This document shows positions 1 through 6,268 of a DNA stretch of 16,872 bases, piece after piece. Position 1 is the first letter of the stretch; every line of letters starts with the position of its first letter. Origin of the DNA: REEB95 sp035934995 (lineage in GTDB: Bacteria > Pseudomonadota > Alphaproteobacteria > ATCC43930 > CGMCC-115725); NCBI GenBank assembly GCA_035934995.1, contig DASYXI010000038.1, forward strand, positions 1-16,872, given 5' to 3'. The notes under the pieces were generated by a model. It was not told where the DNA came from, ran no database searches, and saw nothing but the letters and a program-made list of their open reading frames with translations. A program made the translations under genes and the position numbers.

Positions 1-44
1 GGGCGGCGCGGGTCATCGCTTGAAGCTTAACGCGAAAAAGAAAG

Positions 45-71
45 CGGCGCCTCTTAGCGGGCGCCGTCTTT
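45..71. terminator. Bidirectional terminator-like hairpin
   Basis: A perfect 7-bp stem (CGGCGCC at 45-51 with GGCGCCG at 60-66) encloses an 8-nt loop. On the plus strand it is followed by TCTTT. On the minus strand it is followed by CTTTCTTTTT, a clear T-rich tract. It lies about 157 bases past the stop of the minus-strand aldolase/SDR gene and could end that transcript, and possibly that of a plus-strand gene lying left of the window. The rest of 1-222 shows no supportable gene. Seen: stem and T tract. Inferred: function. Confidence 0.5.
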
Positions 72-222
72 CCGTCCTCGGGCCGCCCAAACTGGTTCGT
101 TAAGGGATGCGGGGTTCGGCCTCGCGTCTATAAGAGCAAAGCCCGTGCCGCAGCGAAAATCGAGGCTATTCCAATGGTTTAGCTTATAGGCCCGGCGCCG
201 CCTGTAAGCCTTTGCGACGCCA

Positions 223-2280
223 TTAGCGCAGCGCCGCCGCGATATTGCCGCCGTCCACCGTGGTGACGTCGCCGGTCGTCTTGAGCGCGGTCGCGTGATA
301 GAGGAACGCCGCCGCCACGTCTTCGGCCGTGACCTCGCGGCCCAACAGATTGCCGCGCATGTAATCCTGCTCGCTGACGCCGCGGGCGTGCGCGCGCGAC
401 GAGATCATATCCTTGGTCAAAAGGCCGCTGCGCACGCGATCGGCGTTAACCGCGTTGGCGCGGATGCCGTCCTTGCCGCATTCCAGGGCGTATTGCCGGA
501 CCAGCAGCAGCGTCGCCGCCTTGGGCAGGCCGTAGGGCCCGAAATCGGCGCCGGGATTGATCGCCTGCTTCGAGACGTTGAACAGCAGCGCACCGCCGAA
601 TCCCTGCGACCGCATCACCTTGACCGCGGCGCGCGCCATGCGCTGGTGCGCGAAGAAATTGAGCTCGAAGCTCTGACGCAGGATCTTGTCGTCGAGGTCG
701 CCGATCGCGCCCTGCCAGGCCGCGCCGGCATTGGAGACGATGATGTCGACGCCGCCGAGCCGCGCGCAGGCTTCACCGAAGGCGGCCTGGACCGCGGCGT
801 CATCCGTCACGTCGCACGCGAGGCCGAGCGCGTCCAGCGATTGCGCCAAGGCGCCGACCGCCTTCTTGTCCCGATCGAGCAGGACGAGCTCGGCGCCGGC
901 GCCGCGGAAGGCGCGCGCCGTCGCCGCGCCGATGGCGCCGGCGGCGCCCGTGATCACGGCGATCTGGCCGGCCAATGGCTTCTCCACCGCCTTGCCCAGC
1001 TTGGCCTGTTCCAGCGACCAGTATTCCATCTCGAACAGCTTGTCTTCGGACAGCGATTCGAAGCGGCCCAGCGCCTCGGCGTCGGTGATCACCGCGATCG
1101 CGTTCTCGGCGATGTCGGCGGCGATCATCGCGTCCTTGCGGCTGCGGCCCAGGCCGAACAGACCGAGGCCCGGCACCAGCACGACGCGCGGCAGCGGATC
1201 GAGCGGCCGCTTGGGCGGATCGCTGCGCGCATTGTTGCGCGCGAAATAGGCGCGATAGCGCTCGATAAAGCCTTTGGCGGCGGCGAACGCGTCCTTGTGG
1301 AATTGCGCCAGATTGGCGGCGTCGGGCGCCGCCATCAGCAGCGGCACGTTCTTGGTGCGGATGGTGTGATCGGGCGTCACCACGCCGACCTGCGAATAGC
1401 GCGCCGCCTCGCGGCCATTGGCATAGGCGAGAATGACCGGCGAGGTGCGGAACTCGAGGATCAAACGGCGCCAAGCGCCTTCGATCTTCTCGTCCTTGAC
1501 GGCGCAGGCGCCGCGCACGATCGGCGCGACGTCGGCGACGCTGGCGACGCGCTTCGGCAACGTGATCGCCGGAAACACGCGCCGCGTGCCCTTTTTCTGG
1601 ATGCGCGCTTCGGCGGCGGTGACGGCGGCGACCATGCGTTCATAGGCCTCGCGCGCGTCGGCGCCGAAGGTGAAGATGCCGTGCTTCAACAGGATCAGCC
1701 CTTCGACGCGCGGATCGTGCTCGAAGATGCGCGCCGCCTTCTTGGCGAGATCGAACCCGGGCATCACATAGGGCACGATGCCGAAGCGGCCGTCATAGAC
1801 TTCGCGGCAGATGCGGTCGCCGTCGGGCTGATCGACCAGGCTCAGCACCGCATTGGCGTGCGTATGGTCGATGAACTTGGCCGGCAGGAATGCATGCAGC
1901 AGCGTCTCGACCGACGGATTGGGCGCGCCCGGATCGAGCAGGTTGGCGCGCTGGACGCGCACCATGTCCTCGTCCGCGAGATGATCGAGCGCGCGCAGCT
2001 TCAACAGCGGCGCGAGGCGCACCGCCGGCAGTCCGGCCGGCTCGATGTTCGCCATGTCCCAGCCGCTGCCCTTGACGCAGAGCGCATCGGTTTCGTCGCC
2101 GAGCAGGTCGAGCACGCGCAGCTTCACCGAGGTGTTGCCGCCGCCGTGCAGCACCAGCTTCGGATCCTGACCGAGGAGCCGCGAGGTATAGACCCGTAGG
2201 GCCAAATCCGGCGCGACGCCCTGTTGGGCATAGCGCGTGACCATCGCTTGAGCTTCGTCGTCGTTCCAGCGGCTTTGCAT
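223..2280 (-). CDS. Bifunctional class II aldolase / short-chain dehydrogenase
   Basis: A 685-aa cytoplasmic fusion enzyme. Residues about 20-230 are a class II aldolase/adducin domain: a GGGNTS phosphate-loop motif at 46-51, the zinc-binding HTH at 139-141 and a further His at 200 in LKHGIFTFG. Residues about 437-685 are a complete SDR domain: the TGAAGAIG nucleotide-binding motif at 444-451, NAG at 517-519, and catalytic Ser570, Tyr583 and Lys587 (YxxxK). The known architecture is that of rhizobial RhaD-type proteins, in which the aldolase half cleaves a ketose 1-phosphate such as rhamnulose 1-phosphate and the dehydrogenase half oxidises the resulting lactaldehyde. The substrate here is not proven, because no rhamnose isomerase or kinase is in view. 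The frame is open further upstream, but the ATG at 2280 has a GGAAG about 8 bases before it and begins the conserved region. It is divergent from the DapA/NanA-family gene. Confidence 0.93.
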   Translation of the reverse strand: MQSRWNDDEAQAMVTRYAQQGVAPDLALRVYTSRLLGQDPKLVLHGGGNTSVKLRVLDLLGDETDALCVKGSGWDMANIEPAGLPAVRLAPLLKLRALDHLADEDMVRVQRANLLDPGAPNPSVETLLHAFLPAKFIDHTHANAVLSLVDQPDGDRICREVYDGRFGIVPYVMPGFDLAKKAARIFEHDPRVEGLILLKHGIFTFGADAREAYERMVAAVTAAEARIQKKGTRRVFPAITLPKRVASVADVAPIVRGACAVKDEKIEGAWRRLILEFRTSPVILAYANGREAARYSQVGVVTPDHTIRTKNVPLLMAAPDAANLAQFHKDAFAAAKGFIERYRAYFARNNARSDPPKRPLDPLPRVVLVPGLGLFGLGRSRKDAMIAADIAENAIAVITDAEALGRFESLSEDKLFEMEYWSLEQAKLGKAVEKPLAGQIAVITGAAGAIGAATARAFRGAGAELVLLDRDKKAVGALAQSLDALGLACDVTDDAAVQAAFGEACARLGGVDIIVSNAGAAWQGAIGDLDDKILRQSFELNFFAHQRMARAAVKVMRSQGFGGALLFNVSKQAINPGADFGPYGLPKAATLLLVRQYALECGKDGIRANAVNADRVRSGLLTKDMISSRAHARGVSEQDYMRGNLLGREVTAEDVAAAFLYHATALKTTGDVTTVDGGNIAAALR

Positions 2281-2331
2281 CGAATGGCTTCCGGAGGCCA
2301 GCATAGAACATGCGCATAGGCGCCGCGAGGG

Positions 2332-2371
2332 GCGGCATTTATTTCTGCGTTGCCGGCGTCTAAAATGCCGC
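2332..2371. promoter_or_regulatory. Candidate operator: 9-bp inverted repeat in divergent promoter
   Basis: GCGGCATTT at 2332-2340 and AAATGCCGC at 2363-2371 are perfect reverse complements separated by 22 bases, so equivalent positions lie 31 bases apart, about three helical turns. The right arm overlaps the best -10 box for the plus-strand gene. This geometry suits a dimeric or tetrameric sugar-responsive regulator controlling both divergent genes. The repeat is seen directly; the operator role is inferred. Confidence 0.4.
2338..2366 (+). promoter_or_regulatory. Candidate sigma70-type promoter for the DapA/NanA-family gene
   Basis: TAAAAT at 2361-2366 matches five of six bases of the -10 consensus. 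TTTATT at 2338-2343, 17 bases upstream, is a weak -35 (three of six). Transcription would begin near 2373, leaving a leader of about 16 nt containing GAGGAG at 2381-2386. That supports the ATG at 2389 over the upstream in-frame starts at 2350 and 2365. Confidence 0.33.
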
Positions 2372-2388
2372 AGAACCTGCGAGGAGCC

Positions 2389-3312
2389 ATGGCTGAAGCC
2401 CCGCGCGGCGTTTATGCGGCGATGTTGACGCCGTTCAACGCCAACCTCGATCCCGATCTCGGCGCCTTCGTCAACCACGGACGCTGGCTCTTGGCCAACG
2501 GCTGCGACGGGCTGGCGCCGCTCGGCACCACCGGCGAAGGCAATTCGCTGTCGCTGAAACAGCGCATGCGCATCATCGAGGCGGCGATCACCAAGCTACC
2601 GATCGATCGCTGCATCTTCGGCGCGGGTTCGTGCGCGTTCGCCGACGCGGTTCAGCTGGCGCGCGAGGCGACCCGCGCCGGCGCCGCTGGCGTGCTGATG
2701 CTGCCGCCGTTCTACTACAAGAACCCGAGCGAGGACGGGCTTTATGATTTCTTCGCCGCCGCCATCGAACGGGTCGGCATCCCGCGCTTGCGGTTGTACC
2801 TCTATCATTTCCCGCAACTTTCGGCGGTGCCGATCACGCCGGCATTGATCCGCCGCTTGCGGCAGGCCTTCGGCGACACGATCGCCGGCCTCAAGGACAG
2901 CGGCGGCGATTGGAATTATTCCGCCGCGCTGCTCAAGGAGTTTCCCGGCTTCGCCGTGTTTTCCGGCAGCGAGCAATATCTGCTGAACAATCTGCGCGCC
3001 GGCGGCGTCGGCACCATCGCGGCGTCGGTCAACGTCACCGCACCCTTGGCCGCGCCGGTTTACCGGCATTGGCAGACGCCGGAGGCCGACCGGCTGCAAG
3101 CGGCGCTGACCGCGGTGCGCGTGCTGTTCCAGGACTATCCGCTGATCAGCGGGTTGAAAGAGACGATGGCGCTGATCACCGGCAACCCCACCTGGCGCGC
3201 CATGCTGCCGCCCAACGAGCCGCTCGGTCCGGCCGAATCCGCCGCGCTCAAGGCGAAGCTCGCCGAGCTGTCCGCGATGCAGCCGGTGATCGCGGCCGCA
3301 CGCGCGGCCTAA
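2389..3312 (+). CDS. DapA/NanA-family pyruvate-dependent aldolase
   Basis: A 307-aa TIM-barrel enzyme of the dihydrodipicolinate synthase / N-acetylneuraminate lyase family, usual length about 300. It shows the GTTGE substrate-loop motif at 46-50, the catalytic Tyr139 in YHFP, and the Schiff-base Lys169 in GLKDS. Where true DapA has the substrate-binding Arg (YNVPSRT), this protein has Leu144 (YHFPQLS), as in NanA-type lyases (YNIPALS). It is therefore more likely a catabolic aldolase or dehydratase for a sugar acid than lysine-pathway DapA. The ATG at 2389 follows GAGGAG by only two bases; the next in-frame alternative is 2365. It is divergent from the aldolase/SDR gene and probably co-regulated with it. 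Its stop is nine bases from that of the next, convergent gene. Substrate unknown. Confidence 0.9.
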   Translation: MAEAPRGVYAAMLTPFNANLDPDLGAFVNHGRWLLANGCDGLAPLGTTGEGNSLSLKQRMRIIEAAITKLPIDRCIFGAGSCAFADAVQLAREATRAGAAGVLMLPPFYYKNPSEDGLYDFFAAAIERVGIPRLRLYLYHFPQLSAVPITPALIRRLRQAFGDTIAGLKDSGGDWNYSAALLKEFPGFAVFSGSEQYLLNNLRAGGVGTIAASVNVTAPLAAPVYRHWQTPEADRLQAALTAVRVLFQDYPLISGLKETMALITGNPTWRAMLPPNEPLGPAESAALKAKLAELSAMQPVIAAARAA

Positions 3313-3321
3313 TACGACGGG

Positions 3322-4296
3322 TTATTGCAGCGGCGCTTTCTTCAAGAGCGCCGCGCGATCGGTCGAGCGCGGCGTCACGGTCAGCGTTCGGCCTTCGCGC
3401 TGCAAGGTCAGCGGCACATCGACGCCGGCGCGGCCAAGCGACCACAGCCGGCGATAAAGCGCCGCCAACGTGCCGACCTGCTGGCCGGCGATCGACACCA
3501 GGATGTCACCGACGCGCATATCGGCGCGGCGCGCCGGCCCGTCGCTGCTGACGCCGGCGACGACGACGCGGTCCTCGATCTCGGTGGCGTAGAAGCCGAG
3601 CCACGGCCGCGGCGGCTTGTTGGGCCGGCCGAGCGTCAGCAGATCGTCGTAGATCGGCTTCAGCAGGTCGATCGGCACGTTCATGTTGAGGTGCTCGGAC
3701 CGGCCGCGCTCGCGCGCCTGCTGGAGATGCAGCGAGCCGATGCCGATGAGCCGGCCGGCGGCGTCGATCACCGCCGTGCCGCCCCAATTGGGATGCGCCG
3801 GCGCGGTGAACAGCGCCTCGTCGAGCAGATATTCCCAATAGCCGGCGAATTCCTGCTTGGCCGAGATGCGCGCCGCCAGCGAACGGGTGCGGCCGCCGAC
3901 GCCGCCGACCACCACGTCGTCGTCGACTTGCGCCGTCGCCGATTGGCCGAGCGACATCGCCGGCAAGCTCAACCGGCCCAGCGCCTGGACCAGGCCGAAG
4001 CCGGTCTCCTGGTCATAGGCGACGACGTGGCCTTGCAGGGCGCGGCCGTCGCCGGTGTTGAGCCATAGGCTTTCGGCCTCGGTGACGAGATAGCCGATGG
4101 TGAGGACGATGCCGTCCTCGCGGATGACGACGCCGTTGCCGGCGCGATCGGTGCCGAGGGTTTGCGCCGTGAAGGCGTCTTCCGGTACGGTGGCGCGCAC
4201 GCCGACCACCGACGTCAAGACGCGCTCCAGATCGTAGCCGTAATCCTTCGGGTTCGGCTGCGTCTGCGGCGGCAATTCCCACTCGGTTTCCGCCAT
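3322..4296 (-). CDS. HtrA/DegP-like PDZ protein lacking the catalytic triad (pseudoprotease)
   Basis: A 324-aa protein with an S1C trypsin-like fold (about 25-220) and one PDZ domain (about 229-310, starting PWLGF and including RVGDILVSIAG). By hand alignment to HtrA, the catalytic His region (DGYIVTNNHVV) reads DGIVLTIGYLV, giving Tyr69. The Asp region (TDLALL) reads TGFGLV, giving Gly99. The Ser region (GNSGG) reads PNWGG, giving Trp171. All three triad residues are absent, so proteolysis is not expected; a chaperone, scaffold or peptide-sensing role is inferred. There is no signal peptide or membrane segment, so it is probably cytoplasmic, unlike DegP. The ATG at 4296 follows GAGG by four bases. 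It lies 68 bases downstream of arfB on the same strand and may be the last gene of the efflux transcript. It does not look decayed: the frame and PDZ domain are intact. Confidence 0.88.
   Translation of the reverse strand: MAETEWELPPQTQPNPKDYGYDLERVLTSVVGVRATVPEDAFTAQTLGTDRAGNGVVIREDGIVLTIGYLVTEAESLWLNTGDGRALQGHVVAYDQETGFGLVQALGRLSLPAMSLGQSATAQVDDDVVVGGVGGRTRSLAARISAKQEFAGYWEYLLDEALFTAPAHPNWGGTAVIDAAGRLIGIGSLHLQQARERGRSEHLNMNVPIDLLKPIYDDLLTLGRPNKPPRPWLGFYATEIEDRVVVAGVSSDGPARRADMRVGDILVSIAGQQVGTLAALYRRLWSLGRAGVDVPLTLQREGRTLTVTPRSTDRAALLKKAPLQ
3330..3354. terminator. Possible terminator hairpin inside convergent 3' end
   Basis: GCGGCGCT at 3330-3337 pairs perfectly with AGCGCCGC at 3347-3354 around a 9-nt loop. 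It lies 18 bases past the DapA-family stop and within the last codons of the opposite-strand HtrA-like gene. No T tract follows on either side, so an intrinsic terminator is doubtful. With only nine bases between the convergent stops there is no other space for one. Confidence 0.25.
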
Positions 4297-4364
4297 GCTG
4301 CCTCGTGCGCGAATCCGTGGGCCGCGAGCTTACACCGCCGGCAGCGGCCCGGCGACCCGGCGCT

Positions 4365-4799
4365 TCATTCGTCCGCCGCGGCGACGTGCCGGAGCCGCTT
4401 CAAGCGGCCGTGCAAGCGCTTGTCCTGGACCCGGCGGCGCACCGACGCGAGCGTCGGGCCGATCGGCAGGCGCGGCTTCGCCTTGAACGCCGCACGGCCC
4501 AGCAGCTCGGCGAGTCGCGCGCGCGCGTCGGAGCGGTTGCGCTCTTGCGAGCGGAAGCGTTGCGCGGTGATGACCAGCACGCCGTCGCGGCGCAGGCGCT
4601 TGCCGGCGATGGTCTTGAGGCGCCGACGCATGTGATCGTCGACGCCGTCGGCGCGGTTGAGATCGTAATGCAGCTTGACCGCCGTCGATTGTTTCTGCAC
4701 CGCCTGACCGCCGGGGCCGGACGAGAGAATGAAATCCTCGTCGACCGCGCGTTCGTCGATGGCGATCGGAATCTGGCGGATGCGCTGCGACGCCCTCAT
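4365..4799 (-). CDS. arfB: Ribosome-rescue peptidyl-tRNA hydrolase ArfB (YaeJ)
   Basis: A 144-aa class I release-factor-like protein without a stop-codon recognition domain, the usual length for ArfB (about 140). The GGQ motif lies at residues 30-32 within SSGPGGQAVQKQSTAVKL; the Gln reaches the peptidyl-transferase centre and triggers hydrolysis of peptidyl-tRNA on stalled non-stop ribosomes. The C-terminal tail (about 105-139) is strongly basic (RRRVQDKR, GRLKRLR) and resembles the ArfB tail that enters the empty mRNA channel. One difference is AVQKQ after GGQ, where NVNKV is typical. The ATG at 4799 overlaps the stop of the outer-membrane factor gene as ATGA, implying translational coupling to the efflux operon. 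Function is secure from family knowledge; the reason for this location is unknown. Confidence 0.92.
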   Translation of the reverse strand: MRASQRIRQIPIAIDERAVDEDFILSSGPGGQAVQKQSTAVKLHYDLNRADGVDDHMRRRLKTIAGKRLRRDGVLVITAQRFRSQERNRSDARARLAELLGRAAFKAKPRLPIGPTLASVRRRVQDKRLHGRLKRLRHVAAADE

Positions 4800-6268
4800 G
4801 GCGATCCCTTGGTTTCGGACGCGGCCGGGAATCCCGGCGGCGGCACGGGCAGCGAATTGTCGGGTAGTTCGGCGCTGCTCCAGCCGCCACCCAAATTCTC
4901 GACCAACAGCACGCTGGCGTTCAAGCGGCTTTGCAGGACGGTGAGCGCGGTTTGGCGGTCACCGAGCGCGGTGGCTTCGGCGGTCACGACGCTGGTGTAG
5001 TCGACGGTGCCGGCACGGTACTGGTTCAAGATCAAGCGTTCCGCCTCGCTGGCGGCGGCCACGGCGCCGTCCTGGACCTGCGCCTGGTCCTGCAGAACCT
5101 TGAGCGCCGCAAGATTGTCCTCGACGCCCTGGAACGCGGTGAGCACGGCCTGGCGATAATTTGCCACGGATTCGTCATAGGCGGCGTGCGCCGCCTCGAC
5201 CTGCGCCGTGGTCAGGCCGCCGTTGAAGACGTTGGCGGCGATTTGCGGACCGAACGACCAGGTGAGGCTCGACGCATGCAGCAATGTATCGAGCACGCTG
5301 CTGGTGAAACCGTAGCTGCCGCTGAGCGTCAGCGACGGGAAGTAGCCGGCCACGGCGACGCCGATTTGGGCGTTGGCGGCAGCCATCTGGCGCTCGGCCT
5401 GTGCCACGGTGGGATTGCGCTCGAGCAGGGATGACGGCACGCCGGCCGGGACCACCGGCACCTGCAAGGCGAGCGGCGCCGGCGTGGGCGCAAGCGCGAA
5501 CGACGCCGGCGGCTGGCCGATCAGCACCGCGATCGCGTGTTCGAGCTGAGCCCGCGCCACGCCCAGCGCCACCATCTGCGAGCGCGCGTTTTCAAGCGTC
5601 GCTTGGGCCTGGGCCAAGTCCGATTTGCCGACGTTGCCGGCGTCGTATTTGTTGCGGGTGATGCGTAGCTGCGCGGTATAGGCGGCGACCGTGTCTTCGA
5701 GCAGCTTGTGCTGGGCGTCGTTGACGCGCAGCTGGAAGTAATCCTGCGCCAGCGTCGCTTGCGCCGACAGCCGGGCGGCGGCGAGCTCGGCCGCGTCGGC
5801 CTGGGCGGTGGCGGTGGCGCTTTCGACGGAACGGCGGACCTGGCCCCAGATGTCGATCACCCAGCTGGCATCGACCGGCAGGGTGAATTGGTTGCGGATA
5901 CGACCACCACCGAACGCCCCGGCCGCCGGCTTCGACCGGGTCATCGCCGGATCGATACCGATCGATGGGAAATAGCCGGCACGTTGCTCGGCGACGACGG
6001 CGACCGCCTGACGGTAGGCGGCCTCGACCGCCTTCAGGTTCTGGTTCGAGACGTTGACCTGGCTTTCGAGGCGATCGAGCGTCGGATCGTCGTAAATCGA
6101 CCACCAGGATTGGCCCGAGGCGGCCGTTTTCGGCGTCGCCGGCTTCCAATCTGCGACCTCTTTGTAGGCGGGGGTCGTCGGCGCGGACGGAAGCTGATAA
6201 TCGGGCCCGACCGAGCAAGCGGCGAGTGCCAAGGCGAAGCCAAGTATGGCGGTGCGACGCATGTTCAT
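4796..6268 (-). CDS. RND efflux outer-membrane lipoprotein, NodT family
   Basis: A 490-aa outer-membrane channel of the TolC/NodT (OEP) class. The N-terminus is a lipoprotein signal: Arg-Arg, a hydrophobic stretch, then lipobox LAAC with Cys18, so the mature protein is lipid-anchored at Cys18. The following GPDY and WW..YDDP.LD motifs are typical of NodT proteins. An internal duplication is visible: AGYFPS occurs near residue 96 and again near residue 305, one in each OEP repeat. It should form the trimeric exit duct for the MdtABC-like pump encoded just upstream. The ATG at 6268 overlaps the mdtC stop (ATGA) and its own stop overlaps the arfB start. The frame is open further upstream, but that would run into mdtC and bypass the signal peptide. 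Confidence 0.93.
   Translation of the reverse strand: MNMRRTAILGFALALAACSVGPDYQLPSAPTTPAYKEVADWKPATPKTAASGQSWWSIYDDPTLDRLESQVNVSNQNLKAVEAAYRQAVAVVAEQRAGYFPSIGIDPAMTRSKPAAGAFGGGRIRNQFTLPVDASWVIDIWGQVRRSVESATATAQADAAELAAARLSAQATLAQDYFQLRVNDAQHKLLEDTVAAYTAQLRITRNKYDAGNVGKSDLAQAQATLENARSQMVALGVARAQLEHAIAVLIGQPPASFALAPTPAPLALQVPVVPAGVPSSLLERNPTVAQAERQMAAANAQIGVAVAGYFPSLTLSGSYGFTSSVLDTLLHASSLTWSFGPQIAANVFNGGLTTAQVEAAHAAYDESVANYRQAVLTAFQGVEDNLAALKVLQDQAQVQDGAVAAASEAERLILNQYRAGTVDYTSVVTAEATALGDRQTALTVLQSRLNASVLLVENLGGGWSSAELPDNSLPVPPPGFPAASETKGSP

Noticed and set aside
1..23. Possible C-terminal end of a plus-strand gene (frame stopping at TGA 21-23), or a minus-strand ATG at 16
   Set aside because: Only a few codons are visible and neither has a ribosome-binding site or recognisable sequence. 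The downstream hairpin is compatible with such a gene but does not prove it.
295..2199. A 634-codon open frame on the plus strand opposite the aldolase/SDR gene
   Set aside because: It is antisense to a gene with complete aldolase and SDR motifs, and its translation is rich in Arg, Ala, His and Gln with no recognisable domain. This is expected from strong GC codon bias.
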